Below, in pieces: positions 18,948-25,977 of a DNA stretch of 64,000 nt. Made by a program: the position numbers and the translations under genes. Numbering within the stretch: position 1 is the first letter of the stretch; each line of letters begins with the position of its first letter. The notes under the pieces are model-generated. The model was not told the origin of the DNA and ran no database searches. It worked only from the letters and a program-made list of their open reading frames with translations. Origin of the DNA: JANQPD01 sp963715655 (GTDB lineage Bacteria; Bacteroidota; Bacteroidia; Flavobacteriales; Schleiferiaceae); the NCBI GenBank assembly GCA_963715655.1, contig OY970262.1:2480001-2544000 (forward strand), given 5' to 3'.

Positions 18948-19584
18948 CTAAGTTTTTTAAAGGTTCATTCGGTCTTGCATAGGCCAAGCGCTCAAGTAAA
19001 GTTGGCTGGTAATAAGCATCTAAAGCATTAACAGCTACACCTTGCCCCGCTGCTAAATCAATTAAACCATCTTTTTGTAGAATAGTATCCTCTACAAACA
19101 CCTCATCAATTTTAGCCACCATAAAAATGGTTTTATTCGCCTCAATTAAATAGTCCTCTACATACGTACACGCAATTTTTACAGAACTTTCTTGCACAAA
19201 TGGAGCAAAACAAGTGTCAGAATAAAACGGTGTTAAGTTAACTTCAACAAATTCAGAAACTGCCTGCCCATAACTAGCGGAACATTGATGCGCTTGCTTG
19301 TACATAGCTTTGTTTACAGAATTTACCGTTAGGCTTTTGCTTTCGCGGATATTTTCTAGCGTGTGCCTAGGAACGGTATGCGGCCTAAACACTAAACCCA
19401 GCAAAGGCGGATTTGCGCCTAGATGCACTACCGAGAAAAAAACTGCCAAGTTTTCAATTCCGGAAGCGCTTTTAGTGCCAATTAAATTTAAACTTTTAAA
19501 ACCACCAATAGAATTAAAAAAATTAGCGCGATAAAACCGCTCCCACTTGTTAAAATCCGGTTCCGAAAAATGAACTTCAGCCAT
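18940..19584 (-). CDS. Flavin reductase family protein
   Basis: This 214-residue protein belongs to the flavin-reductase-like (FMN-binding split barrel) family. The N-terminal half has the typical order SLNLIGTKSASGIENLAVF, then PPLLGLVFRP, then ENIRESKSLTVNSV, which form the FMN-binding barrel. It may reduce a flavin or act as a flavoprotein oxidoreductase; the substrate cannot be told. It is translationally coupled to photolyase (8-base overlap) and follows the SDR gene after 3 bases. In this context it might provide reduced flavin to photolyase or respond to photo-oxidative damage (inference). Confidence 0.75.
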   Translation of the reverse strand: MAEVHFSEPDFNKWERFYRANFFNSIGGFKSLNLIGTKSASGIENLAVFFSVVHLGANPPLLGLVFRPHTVPRHTLENIRESKSLTVNSVNKAMYKQAHQCSASYGQAVSEFVEVNLTPFYSDTCFAPFVQESSVKIACTYVEDYLIEANKTIFMVAKIDEVFVEDTILQKDGLIDLAAGQGVAVNALDAYYQPTLLERLAYARPNEPLKNLDE

Positions 19585-19587
19585 CTT

Positions 19588-20280
19588 TTATAAAGATCTT
19601 ACCGATGACATACCACCGTCTAGTTGCATTATTTGACCCGTAACCCAACGGGATTTCTCTGTAAGTAAATACAATACAGCATTGCTAATATCTTCTGGTG
19701 TTCCTATTTTTTTAAGCGGGTGGCGGTTGGTGTTTGATTCACGTTTCTTATCGTTATTCAGCAAGCTTTCAGCCAAAGGCGTATCGGTTAAAGAGGGCGC
19801 AATAGCGTTAAACCTTATTTTTGGCGCGTACTCAGCAGCCAAACTACGGGTAAGCCCCTCTACTGCTCCTTTGGCACCACTAATGGCTGAGTGAAATGGT
19901 AAGCCCGTTTGCACAGCCACTGTACTAAAAAGCACCACACTTCCCTCTCCTTTTTTAAGCGCCTTTATGCAACTTTGCACCGCTTTAATGGCGCCTATAT
20001 AATTTAATTCAATTTCTTCCCTAAACTTATCCAAACTAAACCGATCAAACGGTTTTAAATCAATACTTCCCGGACAGTAAACCAGTCCCGATAAGGTTTC
20101 GGGCACCTCTAATTCATTATCGCCCAGTGCATCATACGTTTGTTTTTCTACCTCTTTTGGCAAATCAGCATCCTTTATACTACGTGAAGCCGCAATTACT
20201 GTATGTCCTTCCTTTACTAAATCTTGAACTACTTGTTTTCCTATGCCTGTTCCTCCTCCTACTACTAAATAAGTGCTCAT
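19588..20280 (-). CDS. Short-chain dehydrogenase/reductase lacking the catalytic Tyr
   Basis: This 230-residue Rossmann protein has the nucleotide motif GGGTGIG (residues 8-14), N93 in the position of the SDR Asn, S119, and K137, and ends with the typical WVTGQIMQLDGG. The active-site Tyr four residues before the Lys is Ile133 (HSAISGAKGA), read directly in the DNA as ATT. Either another residue replaces Tyr or it is a non-classical reductase. It lies one base after folE and close to a PTPS gene; sepiapterin reductase, the last enzyme of tetrahydrobiopterin synthesis, is an SDR, so a pterin substrate is possible. This remains an inference. Confidence 0.8.
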   Translation of the reverse strand: MSTYLVVGGGTGIGKQVVQDLVKEGHTVIAASRSIKDADLPKEVEKQTYDALGDNELEVPETLSGLVYCPGSIDLKPFDRFSLDKFREEIELNYIGAIKAVQSCIKALKKGEGSVVLFSTVAVQTGLPFHSAISGAKGAVEGLTRSLAAEYAPKIRFNAIAPSLTDTPLAESLLNNDKKRESNTNRHPLKKIGTPEDISNAVLYLLTEKSRWVTGQIMQLDGGMSSVRSL

Positions 20281-20281
20281 T

Positions 20282-21016
20282 CTATATGGTTTTTATGTAT
20301 TCTATAAATTCTGCTTTTTTACTATCTTCTTTAAAAATACCCGAGTAATGCGCTGTAAGTGTGCTACTTCCAGTATCTTCTACACCACGGGTTGCTACGC
20401 ACATGTGGTCGGCATCAATAATTACCGCCACATCATCTGTTTCTAAGGCTATTTTAAGTTCAGCGGCAATTTGCTCCGTTAAGCGCTCTTGCACCTGCGG
20501 GCGTTTAGCAAAATACTTTACAATCCGGTTTATCTTACTCAAGCCTATTACCTTACCTGATGAAACATACGCTACATGCGCTTTTCCTAAAATGGGTACA
20601 AAGTGATGTTCGCAATACGAGTGCAGGGTTATGTTACGCTCCACCAACATTTGGCCATAGCGATACTTATTATCAAAAAGCTTTACTTCTGGTTTGTTTT
20701 TTGGATTTAGGCCTTGAAACACCTCCTTCACGTACATTTTGGCCACGCGCAAGGGTGTACCTCTTAAACTGTCGTCATTCAAATCCATACCCAGCAAATG
20801 CATAATATCAGCAAATTTTTCACTTATTTGCGTAATCTTCATTTCATCGCTTAGCGCGAAGGCGTTCTTGTGCATTGGGGTTTCTAAACCGGTAGAAATA
20901 TGATCTTCACCAGCCATTTCAATATCCTGCCAAATTTCATCGGCATTCGCTTCTATTTTATTTCGGTTTAATTTTCCGTTAACCGGAGTATTCAACAAAG
21001 TTTCTCGGAGTTTCAT
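20282..21016 (-). CDS. folE: GTP cyclohydrolase I
   Basis: This 244-residue type I enzyme converts GTP to 7,8-dihydroneopterin triphosphate, the entry to folate and biopterin synthesis. It shows DDSLRGTPLRVAKMY, the zinc motif YCEHHFVP, GLSKINRIV, and C-terminal HMCVATRGV with the second zinc Cys. The N-terminal extension of about 60 residues is longer than in the core family, and the start overlaps the PTPS gene by 38 bases; a later start is possible but the overlap is typical of this operon. Its place next to PTPS, SDR and photolyase points to a light-linked pterin route, perhaps besides folate. Confidence 0.93.
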   Translation of the reverse strand: MKLRETLLNTPVNGKLNRNKIEANADEIWQDIEMAGEDHISTGLETPMHKNAFALSDEMKITQISEKFADIMHLLGMDLNDDSLRGTPLRVAKMYVKEVFQGLNPKNKPEVKLFDNKYRYGQMLVERNITLHSYCEHHFVPILGKAHVAYVSSGKVIGLSKINRIVKYFAKRPQVQERLTEQIAAELKIALETDDVAVIIDADHMCVATRGVEDTGSSTLTAHYSGIFKEDSKKAEFIEYIKTI

Positions 21017-21386
21017 ACAGTGTTATTTTAAGTTCAAAATCATCGTCCATCTCCCTTTTTAAAATATTCCAAATCACCACCGCTATATTTTCAGCCGTAG
21101 GATTTAGTGCTTTAAATTCTTCCGTTTGTTCATTTAAATTTTTATGATCAAACCGTTTTTCTATCTTTTCTTCAATTATATCAGCCAACCATTTCATATC
21201 TACCACATAACCGGTTTCGCTATTTACTTCTCCTTTTACAGAAACAATTAATTCGTAGTTATGCCCGTGATACTGTGGATTATTACACTTCCCAAAAAGT
21301 GCTTCATTTTTAGCAGCATCCCAATTAGGATTGTGCAATCTGTGCGCAGCATTAAAATGCGCATGTCGGCTTACAGTTACTTTCAT
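20979..21386 (-). CDS. 6-pyruvoyl-tetrahydropterin synthase family, C-x5-HGH type
   Basis: This 135-residue tunnel-fold enzyme acts on dihydroneopterin triphosphate. The zinc ligands are His15 (FNAAHRL), His40 and His42 (HGHNY). The catalytic Cys34 lies in GKCNNPQYHGHNY, giving the spacing C-x5-HGH. In the COG0720 family that spacing marks PTPS-II (biopterin branch), whereas QueD has C-x3-HGH. Automatic annotation would often call it QueD. It overlaps idi by 4 bases and folE by 38 bases. With folE and an SDR in the same operon it could form a tetrahydrobiopterin-like cofactor. Confidence 0.85.
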   Translation of the reverse strand: MKVTVSRHAHFNAAHRLHNPNWDAAKNEALFGKCNNPQYHGHNYELIVSVKGEVNSETGYVVDMKWLADIIEEKIEKRFDHKNLNEQTEEFKALNPTAENIAVVIWNILKREMDDDFELKITLYETPRNFVEYSG

Positions 21387-21904
21387 ACCGGATTGCTTAC
21401 GGCCTTTACGAAGCGGTCGAAAATTATTTTAAACCATTCGGTATAATGCTCCGGATTTTCTTCTAAATCCAGTGAAATATCGGCTACACTCATCCATTTC
21501 CAAGAAGCTACTTCATCAGGGTTAATGTTGGGAATAGTGTCGCATTCACCCACAAAAACATGGTCAAACTCATGTTCGGTAAGGCCCTTATCAAGTTCTG
21601 CGTAGTAAATGAAGTCAAGTACTTTGGTCATTTTGCAATCAAAACCCATTTCTTCTACCATTCTTCGGTGGGCGGCTTCTTCTACTGCTTCTCCCTTACG
21701 GGGATGACTGCAACAAGTATTTGTCCACAATCCGCCCGAATGATATTTATGATAGGCGCGTTGTTGCATCATAATTTCTCTTTCATCATTTAGCACAAAA
21801 ACCGAAAAAGCGCGGTGTAATAACCCTTTTTCATGTGCTTCCATTTTCTCCATCAGTCCAAGCTCTTCATCATGCTCGTTAACCAGGATAACCTTCTCCA
21901 CCAT
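21383..21904 (-). CDS. idi: Isopentenyl-diphosphate delta-isomerase, type 1
   Basis: This 173-residue Nudix-fold enzyme interconverts isopentenyl and dimethylallyl diphosphate, feeding carotenoid synthesis. The catalytic Cys is in TNTCCSHPRKGE, and the Nudix-like helix AAHRRMVEEMGF and the EHEFDHVF segment supply metal ligands. The length is normal. It lies 8 bases after crtB and overlaps PTPS by 4 bases, so it is co-transcribed with the carotenoid genes. Confidence 0.93.
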   Translation of the reverse strand: MVEKVILVNEHDEELGLMEKMEAHEKGLLHRAFSVFVLNDEREIMMQQRAYHKYHSGGLWTNTCCSHPRKGEAVEEAAHRRMVEEMGFDCKMTKVLDFIYYAELDKGLTEHEFDHVFVGECDTIPNINPDEVASWKWMSVADISLDLEENPEHYTEWFKIIFDRFVKAVSNPV

Positions 21905-21912
21905 GTACTTTA

Positions 21913-22752
21913 TTATATAAGATTAAAGCTATGTTTAAAATATGATTGTATAAATAAACCGTATTTATTACGATTTGGAATGCGCACCCGCTGACTTAAA
22001 ATTACCGTGGCGGGCGTTGCTTTTATTTTTTGAAACAGTGCAAAATAATACACGTACGCTATATAAACGCCAAATCTGGCTTTTTTTGGTAATTGAATTA
22101 TTCCTTCGTACCCCATTCTAAAGTCTTTTTCAATATCCTGCTCTATAGCTAGTTTTACCTCATCGTTAAACACCGATAAATCTACTCCCGGAAAATAGGT
22201 TCTTCCAAGGTCTTGATAATCTGCATTTAAATCTCTAAGGAAATTAATTTTTTGAAAAGCTGAGCCTAGCTTCATGGCCGAATGCTTTAAGTGATTGTAT
22301 TGCTCTTGATTACCGTAGCAAAACACTTTTAAGCACATCAAACCAACCACTTCCGCAGAACCCAAAATATACTCTTCATACTTTTCAGTAGTATAGTGGT
22401 GTGATGGATTTAAATCCATTTCCATGCTATTCAAAAAAGTATCAATTAGCTCAATATCAATATTAAATTCCCGCACCGTAGCTTGAAAAGCATTCAAAAT
22501 AGGATTTAAACTAATCCCTTTTTCAATAGCTTGATACGTTTGGTTTTTAAAATCTTTTAGCAACCATGGTTTATCATATTCATGAAAGCTATCCACAATT
22601 TCATCAGCAAAGCGCACAAAGCCGTAAATGCCATACACATGATGGCGCAACCGTTTATCTAAAGCTAAAATGCCTAGCGAGAATGAAGTGCTATAGGTTT
22701 TGGTAACCATTTTACTACTTCGCCAAGATATGTTATCAAAAATCTCCTTCAT
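21913..22752 (-). CDS. crtB: Phytoene synthase
   Basis: This 279-residue all-helical isoprenoid synthase condenses two geranylgeranyl diphosphates to phytoene. Both Asp-rich Mg-binding motifs are present: FADEIVDSF near residue 50 and NFLRDLNADYQDLGRTYFP near residue 170. The length is normal. Its start overlaps crtI by 4 bases. It carries the first committed step of carotenoid synthesis in the light operon. Confidence 0.93.
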   Translation of the reverse strand: MKEIFDNISWRSSKMVTKTYSTSFSLGILALDKRLRHHVYGIYGFVRFADEIVDSFHEYDKPWLLKDFKNQTYQAIEKGISLNPILNAFQATVREFNIDIELIDTFLNSMEMDLNPSHHYTTEKYEEYILGSAEVVGLMCLKVFCYGNQEQYNHLKHSAMKLGSAFQKINFLRDLNADYQDLGRTYFPGVDLSVFNDEVKLAIEQDIEKDFRMGYEGIIQLPKKARFGVYIAYVYYFALFQKIKATPATVILSQRVRIPNRNKYGLFIQSYFKHSFNLI

Positions 22753-24230
22753 AAAGTGGTTTCCATCTTAAATTCTTTCGCTACTTCCTTTGCCACTACA
22801 TTTCCGGAAATTAGTGAAGGCGGTACGCCTGGGCCAGGAACAGTTAATTGCCCTGTGTAATAAAGGTTTTTTACCTTTTTACTCTTAATGCTCGGTTTTA
22901 AAATAGCCGTTTGCTTTAATGTATTGGCAAGCCCATAGGCATTGCCTTTATAGGAATGATAATCTTCCTTAAAATCTTTAACTGCGTAACTTCTGTTATA
23001 TACTACATGATCTGCAATAGATTCGCCCACATGCTTTTCTAACCTATTCATCATCAAATTGTAATACTTTTCTCTAGAAAAAGCATCATCCTTTAAATCT
23101 GGTGCAATAGGCATCAGTAAAAATAAATTTTCACAACCTTCCGGTGCTACTGTATTATCTGTTTTGGAGGTACAAGAAGCATAAAACAAGGGAGCAGAAG
23201 GCCATTTTGGGTCTGAGTAAATTTCTTTGGCGTGTTCATCAAAATCCGCATCAAAAAAAAGCGTGTGATGCTTTAGGTTTTCTATTTTTTTATTAATGCC
23301 TAAATAGAACAATAAACTGGAAGGCGCCAATGCCCGTTTATCCCAATAATCAGCACTATATGTGCGATATTTTTTCTCTATTAAATGTTGTTCTACATGA
23401 TGATAATCTGCTCCGGCAATTAGTACATCAAAAGTATATGTTTCTTTTTTGGTACGCACTTGAGTAGCTACACCATTTTCAACGTCAATATTTAACACTT
23501 CCGCATCGGTAATAAAGGTAACGCCTTGTTCCTTTGCTAAGGCAACCATACCCTCCACAATTTTATGCATTCCACCTTCCGGATACCAAGTACCCAAAGC
23601 CATATCTGCATAATTCATTAAGCTATATAAAGCGGGAGTATTTTCCGGTGTGCCACCTAAAAATAAAATTGGAAATTCCATTAATTGTCGCAGTTTTTCA
23701 CTTTTGAAATAACTGCGCACATAAGAGCGCATGGATTTTAATAAATGTAATTGAAAGAGCCCTTTCATTACGCGCATATCGGCAAACTCCGTTAGTTTTA
23801 AACCTGGCTTATACACCAAATCATTAATACCTACATCATATTTATACGCGGACTCTGATAAGAATTGACGTAATTTTTCGCCTGCACCGTTTTCAATAGA
23901 ATCAAACAGTTTGTACAATCCATCTAAGGAAGCAGGCATATCTACAAAATCGTTTTCAGCAAAATAAACACGGTAAGAAGGACTTAACCTTTTTAGGGTA
24001 TAATAATCAGAAACTTTTTTTCCGAAATCAGCAAAGTATCGCTCAAAAACATCGGGCATCCAATACCAACTAGGCCCCATATCAAAAGTAAAACCCTGCT
24101 CAGAGAAAGATCTTGCCCTTCCACCAAGCTGGGTGTTTTTTTCTAAAACTGTAACCTCGAACCCTTTATTAGCTAGGTGCGTGGCAGCTGAAATACCTGA
24201 AAAACCTGAACCAATAACAAGAGCCTTCAT
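22749..24230 (-). CDS. crtI: Phytoene desaturase
   Basis: This 493-residue FAD enzyme of the CrtI type has the N-terminal dinucleotide motif VIGSGFSGISAATHLA, followed by LEKNTQLGGRA and DMGPSWYWMP. The C-terminal signature is YYTGQLTVPGPGVPPSLISG. It desaturates phytoene stepwise to lycopene-type carotenoids at the membrane. No lycopene cyclase or hydroxylase lies in this window, so the end product cannot be stated. It is the second gene of the operon, 24 bases after the sigma factor gene. Confidence 0.93.
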   Translation of the reverse strand: MKALVIGSGFSGISAATHLANKGFEVTVLEKNTQLGGRARSFSEQGFTFDMGPSWYWMPDVFERYFADFGKKVSDYYTLKRLSPSYRVYFAENDFVDMPASLDGLYKLFDSIENGAGEKLRQFLSESAYKYDVGINDLVYKPGLKLTEFADMRVMKGLFQLHLLKSMRSYVRSYFKSEKLRQLMEFPILFLGGTPENTPALYSLMNYADMALGTWYPEGGMHKIVEGMVALAKEQGVTFITDAEVLNIDVENGVATQVRTKKETYTFDVLIAGADYHHVEQHLIEKKYRTYSADYWDKRALAPSSLLFYLGINKKIENLKHHTLFFDADFDEHAKEIYSDPKWPSAPLFYASCTSKTDNTVAPEGCENLFLLMPIAPDLKDDAFSREKYYNLMMNRLEKHVGESIADHVVYNRSYAVKDFKEDYHSYKGNAYGLANTLKQTAILKPSIKSKKVKNLYYTGQLTVPGPGVPPSLISGNVVAKEVAKEFKMETTL

Positions 24231-24254
24231 ACGTTTTGAGGGTAGCGATTTATA

Positions 24255-24758
24255 TTAGCGATAATCCTGCAATTTTGCTTGCATCTTCTTTCTTGCCAAG
24301 AAAATTCTGCTTTTTACAGTGCCTAATGGAATATCTAATATTTCAGAGATTTCCTCATACTTATAACCATTGTAGTACATCATAAATGTTTCTACGTATG
24401 TTTTCTCAACACTATTAATTTGCTGCATCATGTACTCTTGATCAACAGAGGCATCAGTAGTAGCTGTTTTTTCTGTTTCACCCATATTCAAGAAATACTT
24501 ATTGTCAGTTTCATCTACAAAAGTATTTTGATTTTTTCTCTTACGATACGCATTGATAAAGGTATTTTTCATAATGGTATATAACCACCCTTTAATATTA
24601 GTACCTTCTTGAAACTTGTCTTTGTTTTTTAACGCCTTAAAAAAAGTTTCTTGAATTAAATCATTTGAATCTTCAGAGCTTCTGGTAAGCTTCATTGCTA
24701 ATTGCATTAGGAAAGATTCGTGCGAAAGAATCATGGAACCGAATTCTGACTTTGACAT
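24255..24758 (-). CDS. ECF-type RNA polymerase sigma factor
   Basis: This 167-residue protein has sigma region 2 (SNDLIQETFFKALKN, then IKGWLYTIMKNTFINAYRK) and region 4 (YEEISEILDIPLGTVKSRIF, a helix-turn-helix). It lacks regions 1.1 and 3, as is normal for ECF factors. It is the first gene of the carotenoid/photolyase operon. No anti-sigma gene is adjacent, so control is probably transcriptional, through the CarH-like protein encoded just upstream. The combination of regulator, ECF sigma factor and crt genes recalls light-induced carotenogenesis in other bacteria. Confidence 0.9.
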   Translation of the reverse strand: MSKSEFGSMILSHESFLMQLAMKLTRSSEDSNDLIQETFFKALKNKDKFQEGTNIKGWLYTIMKNTFINAYRKRKNQNTFVDETDNKYFLNMGETEKTATTDASVDQEYMMQQINSVEKTYVETFMMYYNGYKYEEISEILDIPLGTVKSRIFLARKKMQAKLQDYR

Positions 24759-24799
24759 ATTCTAGTTTATTTGAATTGCTTGTTTAAGTATTCTTCGGT

Positions 24800-24828
24800 C
24801 AAAGTTAAACAAAAAGTTGAATAAGCAA
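24800..24828 (-). promoter_or_regulatory. Promoter of the sigma-crt-pterin-photolyase operon
   Basis: On the minus strand TTG (24828-24826), an 18-base spacer and TAACTTTG (24807-24800) match the Bacteroidota consensus fully. The start point would be near 24793, 35 bases before the sigma factor start. The motif TTAAACAA (plus strand 24806-24813) overlaps the -7 box and also occurs in the regulator's own promoter. A direct repeat AAAGTTRAA with a 12-base step (24801 and 24813) is a possible CarH-type binding site. Confidence 0.6.
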
Positions 24829-24948
24829 TACTTTTCTGTAATAAAAGTATGACAAAAATGTAATTTATTGAAAATTAGGAGCATTGAATTCGAATTACAT
24901 TGCGCTAAGCGTAAGCATTAATAAACTAATAATAAGGAGCGTACTGAT

Positions 24949-25839
24949 TTATTTTACCAAGGCTTTCTTCAATTCCTCAAAGTTTGGTAAAACTTGAACA
25001 GAACTTGGTAACTGTTCAACATTGTATTCCTTAACTTGGATTCCACAAACAAAGAATTTATAGGTGTCTGCATCAAAAGACTGCCCTATCTCTTCAAAAT
25101 AAATATCTACCTCTTCGTAATTAGGACGTGTGGTAAAAATGGAGATAAAACGATCTATCTTGGTACGCTCTGCCACTTCCTTTAAGTAATCAATAGGAGT
25201 AGATTGGCCTAAGTAAATAACTTTGTGTCCGGTTTTTTTTAGGAAGTAGTATAAATACAACAAGCTTAGTTCGTGTAATTCATCAGAAGGTAAGTACAAA
25301 ACGAAACTAGGTTTATCCTTAGCATTAGGAATAATAGTTTGATCTATAATGGAAAAAAGCTTTTGCTTTACAAGGTTGCTAATAAAATGCTCATTGCTAA
25401 CAGTAATTGCGCCAGCTTGCCACAGCATTCCTATTTCTCTAATAAATACGCCTAAAATATTGGTAAGCGTTTCATCTGTACCAAACTGCATTAAGCATTT
25501 GTTAAATACAGAGTCAAACAAATACTCGTCATAATCGAGCATGGCAATTTTAAAAGCGTTTATTTGACTTTCATAATTCCCTTGATATCTGCCGGCATCT
25601 ACAACGGCTGAACGAATTTCGCCCTCGCTGAGTTTGGCAACCATGCTAATTTTCATACCGCCTTTTACTAAAACGGCCGTATTTAATATGCGCTTTAAAT
25701 GCTCATCTACGTAATACCTAATATTGGTATCCGTGCGGAAAGGCTCAATTAAATTATAGCGCTGCTCCCAAGCTCTAAGTGTATGTGCTTTGATACCGGA
25801 AAGTCGTTCTAAATCTTTAATTGAATATTTGGACTGCAT
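24949..25839 (-). CDS. CarH-like MerR-family regulator with B12-binding domain
   Basis: This 296-residue protein has an N-terminal MerR helix-turn-helix (YSIKDLERLSGIKAHTLRAW, about 5-75), a helical cobalamin-cap domain (about 90-175) and a Rossmann B12-binding domain (about 178-296). The cap keeps the W-x9-EH signature (Trp140, Glu150, His151) of CarH/LitR photoreceptors. The B12 domain keeps the lower-ligand His189 in E187-L-H-E-L-S, with the canonical Gly changed to Ser. In CarH the dark adenosylcobalamin form represses and light releases DNA. Here it lies 190 bases upstream of the carotenoid operon in the same direction. I infer light-dependent repression of that operon and of itself. Confidence 0.85.
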   Translation of the reverse strand: MQSKYSIKDLERLSGIKAHTLRAWEQRYNLIEPFRTDTNIRYYVDEHLKRILNTAVLVKGGMKISMVAKLSEGEIRSAVVDAGRYQGNYESQINAFKIAMLDYDEYLFDSVFNKCLMQFGTDETLTNILGVFIREIGMLWQAGAITVSNEHFISNLVKQKLFSIIDQTIIPNAKDKPSFVLYLPSDELHELSLLYLYYFLKKTGHKVIYLGQSTPIDYLKEVAERTKIDRFISIFTTRPNYEEVDIYFEEIGQSFDADTYKFFVCGIQVKEYNVEQLPSSVQVLPNFEELKKALVK

Positions 25840-25875
25840 GACTTTTTTTATTGTTAAAACGTCTTAGGAACGATG

Positions 25876-25906
25876 CAAAGATATTATTGTTTAATGTTTT
25901 ATGCAA
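25876..25906 (-). promoter_or_regulatory. Promoter of the CarH-like regulator
   Basis: On the minus strand TTG (25906-25904), a 20-base spacer and TATCTTTG (25883-25876) match the consensus exactly. The start point near 25869 leaves a 30-base leader before the gene, the same geometry as the fibre promoter. Confidence 0.6.
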
Positions 25907-25918
25907 TTTATTAAACAA
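25887..25918. promoter_or_regulatory. Inverted repeat over the regulator promoter (candidate operator)
   Basis: TTGTTTAAT (25887-25895) and ATTAAACAA (25910-25918) form a perfect 9-base inverted repeat with 14 bases between the arms. It spans the spacer and the -33 box of the regulator promoter, the usual place for a MerR-family site. The arm core TTAAACAA also occurs in the sigma factor promoter. Binding by the CarH-like protein is inferred. Confidence 0.45.
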
Positions 25919-25949
25919 AGTTGATGACTTCCTCCTCAACGGAAACCGT

Positions 25950-25957
25950 TACTTTTG
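25950..25957 (+). promoter_or_regulatory. -7 box of prfC
   Basis: TACTTTTG matches TAnnTTTG and puts the start point near 25964, 14 bases before the ATG at 25978. No TTG lies at the right distance upstream. A short dyad, AACGG-AAA-CCGTT (25938-25950), abuts the box. Confidence 0.4.
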
Positions 25958-25977
25958 CGCTCCAATTTTTTAGGTTA

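Noticed and set aside
20979..21386. Annotation of the PTPS gene as QueD (6-carboxytetrahydropterin synthase)
   Set aside because: The Cys spacing is C-x5-HGH, not C-x3-HGH, and no queuosine genes lie nearby.
25921..25977. Longer N-terminus of prfC starting at 25921
   Set aside because: The extra residues are not part of the family N-terminus and a -7 promoter box lies inside the stretch.
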